Source of the DNA: a virus
Strand: one strand, 5' to 3'
Virus record (IMG/VR): IMGVR_UViG_3300046007_007581
Location: 1 to 31,521 of that record
Length of the DNA: 31,521 bases
Shown here in pieces: positions 1 through 7,402 of this stretch (its first letter is position 1; each line of letters opens with the position of its first letter). The translations under genes and the position numbers were made by a program. The notes under the pieces are model-generated. The model was not told where the DNA came from, ran no database searches, and was given only the letters and a program-made list of their open reading frames with translations.

Positions 1-900
1 CTGTTCAGTCATAATAGTATTTCCTGATGTTGGGAACTCATAAGGTAAAACAACTAAATTATACCCATATCCTGTAACGGGTATTGAAGTTTCAGTCGGT
101 GTTGGTGTATTAGTTGGGGTTTCTGTAATAGTAGGCGTAGGTGTTGTTGTTCCTGAAGGTGTTGTGGTTGGGTCAGGTGTGGCCGTTACTGCAGGTGTTG
201 TGGTTGGGTCAGGTGTTGCCGTTACTGCCGGTGTTGCCGTTGGGTCAGGTGAAACCGTTACTGTAACTGATGGCGTTGATGTTAATGTTGGAGTTGGTGT
301 TGTTGTTCCTGAAGGTGTTGTGGTTGGGTCGGGCGTAGCCGTTACTGCCGGTGTTGCCGTTGGGTCAGGTGAAACTGTTATTGTAACTGATGGTGTTGAT
401 GTTAATGTTGGCGTAGGTGTTGTTGTTCCTGAAGGTGTTGCCGTTGGGTCAGGAGTTGCCGTTGGGTCAGGAGTCGCAGTTGGGTCAGGAGTTGCAGTTA
501 TACTCGGAGTTTCAGATGGTGTTGATGTGACTGTATTGGTTGGGGTTGGGGTTGATGTGGTACCAATTGAAGGAGTAACACTTGGTGTGACCGACGATGT
601 TGGTGTTACAGTTGTTGTAACAGATGGGGTTGGCGTTGTTGTTGTGGTTACTGATGGTGTTGGTGTTGGTGTTGGAGCTACTGATGATGGGCTTGGTGTT
701 GGTGGAAAAGCCTCATCATCAACAATTTCAATGGAATTTTTATAATAAGATTGGAATGTTGAATTAACCAACCAAATCGTTTTAGTTTGACCGGGTTCTA
801 GTAATAAATCATAAACCCACATGTTATTTGCACATTCTTGATATGAGAATGTTTGTATTGTCGAGGTGTCGTTAGTTAAAACGTATTTTTTACAAGCCAT
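1..900 (-). CDS. Pro/Thr-repeat fibre or adhesin-type structural protein (partial, C-terminus beyond window)
   Basis: The frame is open from an ATG at 900 to the left edge, so 300 residues are visible and the C-terminus is missing. Residues 1-65 form a compact head starting MACKKYVLTND, with the segment LEPGQTKTIWLVN. Residues about 66-272 are almost entirely Thr, Pro, Ser and Val, with PDPTATP and PTPTPT units. After about residue 273 a non-repetitive part begins (SIPVTGYGYNLVVLPYEF). Short heads joined to Thr/Pro-rich stalks are common in environmental phage structural proteins, so a surface fibre or decoration role is likely. The Thr-rich stalk is mucin-like and could carry O-linked sugars, which is inference. 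A TATTTAA variant of the proposed late promoter lies 18 nt upstream. The plus-strand frame across the repeats (164-745) is a low-complexity shadow. Confidence 0.8.
   Translation of the reverse strand, partial: MACKKYVLTNDTSTIQTFSYQECANNMWVYDLLLEPGQTKTIWLVNSTFQSYYKNSIEIVDDEAFPPTPSPSSVAPTPTPTPSVTTTTTPTPSVTTTVTPTSSVTPSVTPSIGTTSTPTPTNTVTSTPSETPSITATPDPTATPDPTATPDPTATPSGTTTPTPTLTSTPSVTITVSPDPTATPAVTATPDPTTTPSGTTTPTPTLTSTPSVTVTVSPDPTATPAVTATPDPTTTPAVTATPDPTTTPSGTTTPTPTITETPTNTPTPTETSIPVTGYGYNLVVLPYEFPTSGNTIMTEQ
140..490. repeat. Nested in-frame tandem repeats in the fibre gene
   Basis: The segment GGTGTTGTTGTTCCTGAAGG recurs at 140, 296 and 416. This defines one 156-bp and one 120-bp unit; the longer has an extra 36-bp (12-residue) sub-unit. 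At 437-490 an 18-bp unit encoding TPDPTA on the minus strand occurs three times in a row. All unit lengths are multiples of three, so gain or loss of units would change stalk length without breaking the frame. Confidence 0.85.
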
Positions 901-918
901 TGTAGTAATTCTTTATTA

Positions 919-925
919 TTAAATA
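919..925 (-). promoter_or_regulatory. Putative late promoter, TATTTAA variant
   Basis: On the minus strand the sequence reads GATATTTAATAATAAAG, 18 nt before the ATG of the Pro/Thr fibre gene. It differs by one base from the TATTTAT element found upstream of eight other genes, so it is the weakest member of the set. Confidence 0.4.
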
Positions 926-974
926 TCAGATTGATAAATTAAACTTGAGTCAATATAACAATTATTAAAGGTTT

Positions 975-2936
975 TTATAATGTTGTTGTAGGTGTTGGTG
1001 TTGGTGTTACTGTTGGTGTTACCGTAACCGTTGGAGTTGGAGTTGGAGTTGGAGTTGGAGTAACAGATGGTGCTGGAGGTAATTCACAATCAGGACATTT
1101 CCAATCTAGTAATGTGTATTTGTTTTTTAGTATTCTAAAATTATGTTGTATTTGAGATGCATCTAACGGTTCGGTATACATCCTAAACGCACTAATATCG
1201 CCAATAAAACTCCCACCAAAAATTTCTTCAATATGGATTTCAGTTGTAAGACCCGAATAAATTGTTTCATCCAAATCATTTGTTGTTAAACACTCAGGGT
1301 CTTGTTGATATGTAATACCCGATAATTCAGGAGGACATCCTCCCGAAAAAGTTAAATTATCTTTTAATCCTTGTGTTCCGCCACCAACAGAAATATTGTA
1401 AGGAACACCAATTTGTTTTTCTTTGGCAGTATTTAACGGTCTTGGAATAATTTCTTCAAAATCATCAATTGTCATTAATGGATATCCATTTACAAAGATT
1501 TTAAGTTTACCTAAACGATATTTTCTTTGTTGAATCCAAAAATCATTCATGATTACCTCATCAGTAACCGCAGGGTCATATTTCTTTTCGTGAGTTAAAG
1601 GAGGTTCAATCAAACTTACACTATTGTTTGCAGTAGATGCTGTATAAATTTGAGTAACCAATTGTCCCAAACCACCTAATGTATAAGCATCCGCACATTC
1701 AAGATACGCATTTCTTTGAAACACCGCATCAATTTGAACCCAATGTTCGTTATTAATGTAAGTTGTTCCTGAACAGATATCAAAAATACCTCTGGTTGAG
1801 CACCACTCTAAAACTGTTGTACCTGTTACAAATTGTATATCGGTTGAACACGCACTTACAGGTAAACAAGCACCTGTTATAATATATTCTTTAACACAAA
1901 CTCTTGGATTCCCTGTATCCCCACTCAACCTTATTGACATACCATTTGATACACCATCAAATAAAGGGTCTTCTTCCGGATTACTTGCTTTTACAACACA
2001 ACTACACGGACATCCACAATTACAATTTACGGAGGTATATCCTGATACTTGATAAACTTTCATACAGGTGTGTCCTGTATTACCAGATTCAGTTAAACAA
2101 CCACAAGTGTTCATACAAGTTAACCCCGAAGTTACTCTTGTATATCCTGTATCTTGTTTTGGATGACCATCCGCATAGTGATAAAATTTATTTTCCGCAC
2201 GTGTACCCATATAGAAGAAGGTACCCTTATTGTCAGGATAACGATTATTCAACCCAACATTTGTATCTCCCGTCCAACGGTACTTTAGTAAAAACTCCGC
2301 TGTCCAACCCCAAGCATTTCTTGTTGGATAAATTTCGTAGTCATATCCTTGTAGTTTATAAAATCCTTGATAGAATCCACCCTCAAGTCTTGCAATTCTA
2401 CCAACAGGACCACCTTCATCAACCCAACGTAAACCATATGAATACGAATCATCATTAACCAATCTGTTTTCATTTGTTGTAAATCCGGTGATAGGATGCA
2501 TTTTAAATCTTCTATCATACTTGTATCTTGAGAAGATATCAGGAGGACTTGTGTATAAACCTGTTGTAATATCAATTGTTTCCCCCGACATATTTGGAAC
2601 CAACCCGTTATCAATACCTGTCAACCCTACGTCACACAAAGTTTGTGCTGAGGGACAAAAATTTGGGTCAATGTTTGTTGGGTTATAATAATTTTCAGAT
2701 ACAAGTGTCTCAATATCGAAGTTTCCACAATCTCTACAAACGGTTGTTTCATCCGAGTTGAAATCAAACTTAAATGGCATTCTATTACCATTGTCTTCAC
2801 CAATCAATAATGGTGAGAAAACAACGTCTTCGTTGTAATCCCTTTCATCTGATGCTAGACAGAAATCGGTGACTTCATTCAACGGAATTAATCCCCATCT
2901 TCTGTAATTGTATTGATTGATATTCTGATATGCCAT
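975..2936 (-). CDS. LamG-like fibre/adhesin protein with Cys-rich insert and Pro/Thr tail
   Basis: The product has 653 residues. From about residue 200 to 600 it reads like a concanavalin A/LamG-type beta-sandwich: GWTAEFLLKYRW, then WVQIDAVFQRN, then KLKIFVNGYPL, and finally IGDISAFRMYTEPLDASQIQHNF, which resembles the typical last strands of LamG domains. Residues 274-313 hold nine cysteines (274, 278, 280, 291, 305, 307, 309, 311, 313), unusual for a phage fibre. The last 33 residues are Pro/Thr repeats like those of the downstream minus-strand neighbour. LamG-like domains usually bind carbohydrate, so a receptor-binding or virion-surface role is likely, but no direct match to a named T4 fibre was recognised. 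The ATG at 2936 follows a TATTTATC element by 9 nt. It probably shares late expression with the gene ending at the left edge. Confidence 0.8.
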   Translation of the reverse strand: MAYQNINQYNYRRWGLIPLNEVTDFCLASDERDYNEDVVFSPLLIGEDNGNRMPFKFDFNSDETTVCRDCGNFDIETLVSENYYNPTNIDPNFCPSAQTLCDVGLTGIDNGLVPNMSGETIDITTGLYTSPPDIFSRYKYDRRFKMHPITGFTTNENRLVNDDSYSYGLRWVDEGGPVGRIARLEGGFYQGFYKLQGYDYEIYPTRNAWGWTAEFLLKYRWTGDTNVGLNNRYPDNKGTFFYMGTRAENKFYHYADGHPKQDTGYTRVTSGLTCMNTCGCLTESGNTGHTCMKVYQVSGYTSVNCNCGCPCSCVVKASNPEEDPLFDGVSNGMSIRLSGDTGNPRVCVKEYIITGACLPVSACSTDIQFVTGTTVLEWCSTRGIFDICSGTTYINNEHWVQIDAVFQRNAYLECADAYTLGGLGQLVTQIYTASTANNSVSLIEPPLTHEKKYDPAVTDEVIMNDFWIQQRKYRLGKLKIFVNGYPLMTIDDFEEIIPRPLNTAKEKQIGVPYNISVGGGTQGLKDNLTFSGGCPPELSGITYQQDPECLTTNDLDETIYSGLTTEIHIEEIFGGSFIGDISAFRMYTEPLDASQIQHNFRILKNKYTLLDWKCPDCELPPAPSVTPTPTPTPTPTVTVTPTVTPTPTPTTTL

Positions 2937-2945
2937 AAACTAATG

Positions 2946-2952
2946 ATAAATA
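2946..2952 (-). promoter_or_regulatory. Putative late promoter (TATTTAT) for the LamG-like fibre gene
   Basis: The minus strand reads GGTATTTATC, 9 nt before the ATG at 2936. It shares a 47-bp divergent intergenic region with a TATTTAT element on the other strand at 2966-2972. Confidence 0.55.
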
Positions 2953-2965
2953 CCAATCCAAAGAG

Positions 2966-2972
2966 TATTTAT
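2966..2972 (+). promoter_or_regulatory. Putative late promoter (TATTTAT) for the 2984 gene cluster
   Basis: The sequence GAGTATTTATTG lies 11 nt before the ATG at 2984 and would drive the row of small genes up to 5413. Confidence 0.55.
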
Positions 2973-2983
2973 TGTAAAAACTT

Positions 2984-3637
2984 ATGCTTAAACTTAACGA
3001 GGAATATTTTGACAATAAGTATTACTTCCTTTTGAGAGAAAAAAAGGATGGTGGTCATCTTTGGTTTGCGGTTTCAAACAATCTTAATGAAGCTCGTGAA
3101 AAGGACATGTATATTAAAGTCCCAAAAGAACTTGTTAAAAAACTACAGAAACACTTAACTAAATTAATCAAATTAAAAAAGTTTAAAAATACGGATGAGT
3201 TGAATTCTGAGTTAGAGGAAATTGTAAACTCTGATGGAGTTATGCAAAGTTCTAAAGTACCAATTCTTGACCCAAGATTACATCCGAAAAAAACTATGGA
3301 CCAAACTGTAGTTGCAACAACACAACCAGGTAATTTCTTGGCTAGAACATACTACGGTGGAAAAACATATGTTGGAGAAGAGGATATGTCCAAAGCTTTT
3401 GGGTATGAGGAAACAAAAGATTTACCTCCGAAAAAAACTGTAAAGAAGTTGAAAGACATGGGAGTTGATGACCCTGTTGGTAGGGCTAAAGAATTTGGTA
3501 AAGACCCGAAAATAAGCCAAGATATTAAAGAACCTGATTCCGATATGAGAATTAGAATTACCGAAAAAGAAAAAATTCAGGAAATTCAAAAAAGAAAAAT
3601 GGAACAACTCGTTAAAAACATTTTGAATACATTGTAA
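2984..3637 (+). CDS. Unknown phage protein, 217 aa, possibly virion-associated
   Basis: I do not recognise a named family. The N-terminal part (1-80) is mixed and ends in a Lys-rich helix (LVKKLQKHLTKLIKLKKFK). The middle holds a Gly/Pro-containing stretch (TTQPGNFLARTYYGGKTYVGEEDM). The C-terminus is a charged helix ending EQLVKNILNTL. It is the first gene of a rightward run with small gaps (1 nt to the next gene), and the late-type motif 11 nt upstream suggests structural or assembly expression. No signal peptide or membrane segment is visible. The C-terminal amphipathic helix resembles helices in several other small proteins of this window. Confidence 0.75.
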   Translation: MLKLNEEYFDNKYYFLLREKKDGGHLWFAVSNNLNEAREKDMYIKVPKELVKKLQKHLTKLIKLKKFKNTDELNSELEEIVNSDGVMQSSKVPILDPRLHPKKTMDQTVVATTQPGNFLARTYYGGKTYVGEEDMSKAFGYEETKDLPPKKTVKKLKDMGVDDPVGRAKEFGKDPKISQDIKEPDSDMRIRITEKEKIQEIQKRKMEQLVKNILNTL

Positions 3638-3638
3638 A

Positions 3639-4127
3639 ATGAATAGTAAACTATATGATAACGCACAAGGACAAGTCTTGATTCCAAAACAAATCAAAGA
3701 CCAACTTCGTAATGCGTTTTCAATGGCTAAAGGAGCCAATGAAAGAACCGAGGGGTATACTCGTAATCAAGAATTACAATCTCAAGAATCTATTTCATAT
3801 CCTCAACTTAAAAGAATTAAAAATTTTTTTGACAATTATCAAGGTAAAGAAAACGAATTTCCATTTATTCTTAATGGTGGTAGAATAATGAAGAATTGGG
3901 TTGATTCAGAATTAAATCGTATGAGAAATAATGTCAAAGATAGAAACCACTCATCCAAGCCAGACGATTCCAAAATTACACATTCAGACATTAAAAACAA
4001 TGTAAAAGATTTGGCACGTCCATCTCAACAACATAAAACAACAGGTAACAGACACTCAACATCAATTGCGGATGTGGCGGTTACTGAAAGTTTAAAAAGA
4101 ATAAAAGAACTAATCTCAAAAATTTAA
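3639..4127 (+). CDS. Unknown phage protein, 162 aa
   Basis: No family was recognised. The protein is hydrophilic and rich in Asn, Lys and Ser. Residues 50-90 (SYPQLKRIKNFFDNYQ to ILNGGRIMKNWVDSELNRMR) look helical. A His/Ser-rich stretch follows, and the C-terminus is an amphipathic helix ending VTESLKRIKELISKI, much like the helix ending the preceding gene. The ATG lies 1 nt after the previous stop with no Shine-Dalgarno motif, so translation is probably coupled to it. A head- or tail-accessory role is possible only by context. Confidence 0.72.
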   Translation: MNSKLYDNAQGQVLIPKQIKDQLRNAFSMAKGANERTEGYTRNQELQSQESISYPQLKRIKNFFDNYQGKENEFPFILNGGRIMKNWVDSELNRMRNNVKDRNHSSKPDDSKITHSDIKNNVKDLARPSQQHKTTGNRHSTSIADVAVTESLKRIKELISKI

Positions 4128-4131
4128 AATT

Positions 4132-4431
4132 ATGTCAAGTTCAAGTCCTTACAACATTGACTTAAGTCAAACCGAAACTAATCAGTTGACAGCAATCGCA
4201 GATGCTGAAAGAAAAAAATTGATTACAAGAAACGATTTCCAACAAACCGCCGATGAGTATGGTGTAACCAATTCACAAGCACTTGCTGATGGTGATGACA
4301 TGGGTCGTGGTACCGGTGTTTTTCTTGATGTCTATAACGATGGTGCGGGTACTATCACCGATGTCTCTGAAAGGAAAAACGAAATTAAAATTAATAGATT
4401 CAACAAATTTAACACTTATCCAAACTTCTAA
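4132..4431 (+). CDS. Unknown small phage protein, 99 aa
   Basis: No family was recognised. The N-terminus is Ser-rich (MSSSSPYNIDLSQTETNQLT). A helical segment follows, then a Gly/Asp-rich stretch (DGDDMGRGTGVFLDVYNDGAG), and the C-terminus is aromatic (NRFNKFNTYPNF). The final A of its stop codon is the first base of the next gene's ATG at 4431, so the two are translationally linked. Position between late-type genes suggests a small virion protein, without proof. Confidence 0.7.
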   Translation: MSSSSPYNIDLSQTETNQLTAIADAERKKLITRNDFQQTADEYGVTNSQALADGDDMGRGTGVFLDVYNDGAGTITDVSERKNEIKINRFNKFNTYPNF

Positions 4432-4811
4432 TGAAACTAAGTGGCATCTTTAAAGAACTTATAACTGAGGCGGCATCAATTGATGCTGTTCAAGATGCCA
4501 TTAAAAAACGTCAAGTGGTTATCATTTATTATGATGGTGATGAACCGGGTGGTCGTGGTCTTAGACAAATAGAACCTGTTTGTTTGGGTAGAAGTAAAAG
4601 AAATAATTTAGTACTAAGAGCTTGGGACGAGGAAGGTGCATCTCACAGAGGGTATTTGGGAACAAGACCTATGCCGGGTTGGAGATTATTTAAGTTGGAA
4701 AAAATAATGTCTTTTAAGCCAACGGGAGAAACTTTTGATACACCAAGACCAAATTATAATCTAAGTGGTGACAAAAGTATGAATTCTGTTATTATTAATG
4801 CAAAATTTTAA
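4431..4811 (+). CDS. WYL-like domain protein with a possible head-targeting N-terminus
   Basis: The product has 126 residues. Residues about 17-100 follow the WYL-domain pattern: AIKKRQVVIIYYDGD, then RQIEPVCLGRSKRNNLVLRAW, then WRLFKLEKIMSF. WYL domains usually sense ligands or nucleic acid and often sit in regulators, but no helix-turn-helix is present here. The N-terminus MKLSGIFKELITEAAS resembles the T4 capsid-targeting sequence of internal head proteins (a short amphipathic helix ending in a gp21 site); I-T-E followed by Ala at 13/14 fits the (L/I)xE cleavage rule. This raises the possibility of a WYL-type protein packaged in the head. The fold is fairly likely; the packaging role is inference. 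Confidence 0.7.
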   Translation: MKLSGIFKELITEAASIDAVQDAIKKRQVVIIYYDGDEPGGRGLRQIEPVCLGRSKRNNLVLRAWDEEGASHRGYLGTRPMPGWRLFKLEKIMSFKPTGETFDTPRPNYNLSGDKSMNSVIINAKF

Positions 4812-4816
4812 TTGAA

Positions 4817-5413
4817 ATGGATATAGAAAAATTAATGATGGCAAAAGCCATTATGGACAGAGGAAAAGAAATGGATAAAGGAGGAAAAATCCCTCAAAGT
4901 AATTCATCAAGAGTTCAAGTTGAAAACTTTGATGCACCTTCAGTAAAATATAATATCCCACCTGATATTCTTTCTGAAGTACAACATCCAACCCCTCAAA
5001 TGCCAAGTAGTAAATTTTTGAATCAGGGTTACCCTGCAGCATCTGTAAGTGCGATTGAGAAATCCAAATTACCTGATGAGATTAAAAAGTTGATGATTGA
5101 ACACCCTATTGAACAACCAGGTGGAATGAGTAATACCGTTACACTGTCTGATGATTTAATTGAAAGAGCGTCAAGACTGATGGGTACAAAGAAAGTTACA
5201 GAACAAGTAGTTTCTCAATCAAGTCCATCAAACACATTAAACACATCAAACACATCAGACATGAAAGAGATGATGAAAAGTGTTGTTAAGGAAGTATTAA
5301 AAGAAAACGGTATGTTGATTGAATCTGTAGAAAGAACCAATGATAATTTTAAATTTCAAGTAGGTAATCATATTTTTGAGGGTAAACTCACGAAAATCAA
5401 AAAACTCAAATAA
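4817..5413 (+). CDS. Unknown phage protein, 198 aa
   Basis: No family was recognised. The N-terminus is a charged helix (MDIEKLMMAKAIMDRGKEMD). The middle is rich in Pro, Ser and Thr and probably disordered (residues 25-150), including a small direct repeat NTLNTSNTSD. A helix at 149-163 (MKEMMKSVVKEVLKE) precedes a small C-terminal domain, FKFQVGNHIFEGKLTKIKKLK. The helix ends L-K-E followed by Asn, matching the loose prohead-protease pattern seen in other proteins here. It is the last gene of the 2984-5413 run, before a change to the glycosyltransferase block. Confidence 0.7.
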   Translation: MDIEKLMMAKAIMDRGKEMDKGGKIPQSNSSRVQVENFDAPSVKYNIPPDILSEVQHPTPQMPSSKFLNQGYPAASVSAIEKSKLPDEIKKLMIEHPIEQPGGMSNTVTLSDDLIERASRLMGTKKVTEQVVSQSSPSNTLNTSNTSDMKEMMKSVVKEVLKENGMLIESVERTNDNFKFQVGNHIFEGKLTKIKKLK

Positions 5414-5468
5414 AGAACTTTTCTAATTTTCATATTTGTCTTATATTTTTCAAACAAAATATAAGTAC

Positions 5469-6683
5469 ATGTCGAAAATTAATGTTTTAGTTATCCCCTC
5501 GGACCGTTCAGGTGTGGGTAAGTTCCGTTCTATGGACCCACACATTTTCTTACAATCAAAATATCCTGAAGAATTTCACGTAGAGATTGATTTCAATCCT
5601 CCAATGGATAATTTGGAGTTTTGGAAAAAGTTTCAAATAGTCCATTACCACAGAGCAATCAGTCAAAATTACGACTATTCCGCTCAATTTGTGCAAAAAT
5701 TAAACTCTATGGGTATTGTCACAATTTGTGACATTGATGATTATTGGGCACCAACAAAAGACCACCCAATTCATGATATTATCATGTACAACAAAATACA
5801 TGAGAAAATTGTTGCAAACTTAAAAGTTGCCCAATTTGTTACTACAACCACAGTTCATTTTGCAAACGAAATTAAAAAGTTCAACAAAAATGTCTACGTT
5901 CTTCCAAATGCAATAAATCCGGATGAACCACAATTTAAAGAAGTAACACCCGAACATGATAAACTTCGTGTTGGGTGGTTAGGTGGTTCTTCTCACTTGA
6001 CAGACATTCAATTATTAGACGGTAGTTTTGCCAAAATTGTTGATAAAAAAGATAAGTATCAATTTGTTTTGTGTGGATTTGACACAAGAGGTACTATAAC
6101 CGAAATAAATTCAGATACTGGCGAACACAAGAAAAGAGATATCAAACCTGAAGAAACTGTTTGGGCTAGATATGAAGAAATTTTTACGCAAAAATATAGA
6201 ACTGTATCACCTGAATTTCACAAGAAACTCTTGTTGTTTCAACAACAAGAATATTCTGAGTTTATGCATGAGTCGTACCGAAGAGTTTGGACTTTACCTG
6301 TAACAAGTTATGCAAAAAACTACGCAAAATTTGACGTATCTTTGGCACCAATTAAAAATCACATTTTTAATAGAATGAAGTCTCAGTTAAAAATTATTGA
6401 AGCAGGATTTTACAAGAAAGCAATTATTGCGTCAAATGTTGGTCCATATACAATCGACTTGAAACATTGCTTAGAAAATGGTAAATTTGTAGATGGAAAT
6501 GCAATGTTAGTTAATGAGGCAAGAAATCACGCAGATTGGGCAAAGTTTATTAATAACTTAATTGCGAATCCTAATTTGGTGAAAGACATGGGTGAAAGGT
6601 TGTATGAAACTGTCAAAGACACTTATGATTTGAACAACGTAACAAAAACAAGAGCTGATATTTACAAAAGTTTAGTAAAATGA
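5469..6683 (+). CDS. Glycosyltransferase, GT-B fold (GT4-like)
   Basis: The product has 404 residues from the ATG at 5469; an in-frame TTG at 5436 lies in the probable upstream region and is not preferred. The N-terminal half starts INVLVIPSDRSGVGKFR, a first beta strand with a Gly-rich loop, and contains VHYHRAIS and CDIDDYW. The linker VLPNAINPDEP and the C-terminal strand RVGWLGGSSH mark the second Rossmann-like half, as in family 4 enzymes, which move sugars from nucleotide donors. Near the C-terminus KIIEAGFYKKAIIASNVGPY is the donor-site region. The acceptor cannot be told from sequence. The gene opens the metabolic block and overlaps the next gene by 4 nt. No TATTTAT motif precedes it; TCATATTTGTCTTATATTTT at 5430-5449 is AT-rich and may hold a host-type promoter, but I could not fit it well. 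Confidence 0.85.
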   Translation: MSKINVLVIPSDRSGVGKFRSMDPHIFLQSKYPEEFHVEIDFNPPMDNLEFWKKFQIVHYHRAISQNYDYSAQFVQKLNSMGIVTICDIDDYWAPTKDHPIHDIIMYNKIHEKIVANLKVAQFVTTTTVHFANEIKKFNKNVYVLPNAINPDEPQFKEVTPEHDKLRVGWLGGSSHLTDIQLLDGSFAKIVDKKDKYQFVLCGFDTRGTITEINSDTGEHKKRDIKPEETVWARYEEIFTQKYRTVSPEFHKKLLLFQQQEYSEFMHESYRRVWTLPVTSYAKNYAKFDVSLAPIKNHIFNRMKSQLKIIEAGFYKKAIIASNVGPYTIDLKHCLENGKFVDGNAMLVNEARNHADWAKFINNLIANPNLVKDMGERLYETVKDTYDLNNVTKTRADIYKSLVK

Positions 6684-7402
6684 TAAAAACACCAATTACA
6701 AGAATTCTATTCCTTGACATTGAAACTGTTGGTTTGTCAAAGGATTATGATACATGCAGATTAGAACACCCAAAAATTGCCGAACAGTTCGACAAATATT
6801 TTGATTGGTTTCTTAAAAGATTTCCTGAAGACCAACTTATCAATAAGAATCTACAAGAACAGAAAAATTTAATTTTTTCATCAAGAGCGGCTTTGGTCCC
6901 TGAATTTGCAAAGATTGTTTGTATTAGTGTTGCATTTGTTATGGAAAATGGAGAGGTTAAAAAACAAACGTTCCATAATGATGATGAAACACAACTTTTG
7001 AAAGATTGTCAAAAATTACTTGACAGATGTGGTAGATTAGAATTTTGGTTGTGTGGTCATAACTTGAAGAATTTTGATATTCCCATGATGGCAAAAAGGA
7101 TGATTATTAACGGTCTAATGCCACCATCAATTCTTCCAACTTACGATACTAAACCGTGGGAAATCAAGGCTATAGATACCAAAGAAATTTGGCAGTACGG
7201 AGCATATACCGCAATTGGTTCTTTGGACCTTATGTGTACTTGTATGGATGTCCCTTCACCAAAAGAAGGTGAGGTTACCGGTGACAAAGTTCACGACGCT
7301 TATTGGAATAGAGGTATGTTAAAAGAAATTGCCGAATATTGCGAAAGAGATGTTGAGGTATTAATTGACGTAATCAAAAAATTAAAAGTATTAAAATCAT
7401 GA
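6680..7402 (+). CDS. DEDDy-type 3'-5' exonuclease (PolB-exonuclease-like)
   Basis: The product has 240 residues and carries the three exonuclease motifs: FLDIET (Asp13, Glu15), GHNLKNFDIP (Asp133) and YCERDV (Tyr220, Asp224). The Tyr-x3-Asp spacing in the third motif places it in the DEDDy group. No polymerase domain is attached. It resembles the stand-alone predicted exonucleases related to the PolB proofreading domain, which remove nucleotides from DNA 3' ends in replication or repair. It overlaps its neighbours by 4 nt on both sides, and the dUTPase that follows also fits a role in DNA metabolism. Confidence 0.85.
   Translation: MIKTPITRILFLDIETVGLSKDYDTCRLEHPKIAEQFDKYFDWFLKRFPEDQLINKNLQEQKNLIFSSRAALVPEFAKIVCISVAFVMENGEVKKQTFHNDDETQLLKDCQKLLDRCGRLEFWLCGHNLKNFDIPMMAKRMIINGLMPPSILPTYDTKPWEIKAIDTKEIWQYGAYTAIGSLDLMCTCMDVPSPKEGEVTGDKVHDAYWNRGMLKEIAEYCERDVEVLIDVIKKLKVLKS

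Noticed and set aside
140-490. CRISPR-like array
   Set aside because: Repeats are in-frame protein repeats with no unique spacers and no cas genes nearby.
164-745. Long plus-strand frame rich in Val and Gly
   Set aside because: It is the reverse of the Thr/Pro repeat frame; repeat DNA stays open on both strands. The minus frame has a defined non-repetitive head and a start near a promoter.
1904-2458. Plus-strand 184-residue frame
   Set aside because: It is opposite the LamG-like fibre gene, has an unlikely His/Tyr/Leu-rich composition and no start context.
5436-5468. Upstream TTG start for the first glycosyltransferase
   Set aside because: The extension lies in AT-rich promoter-like DNA, and the ATG at 5469 directly precedes the first beta strand.
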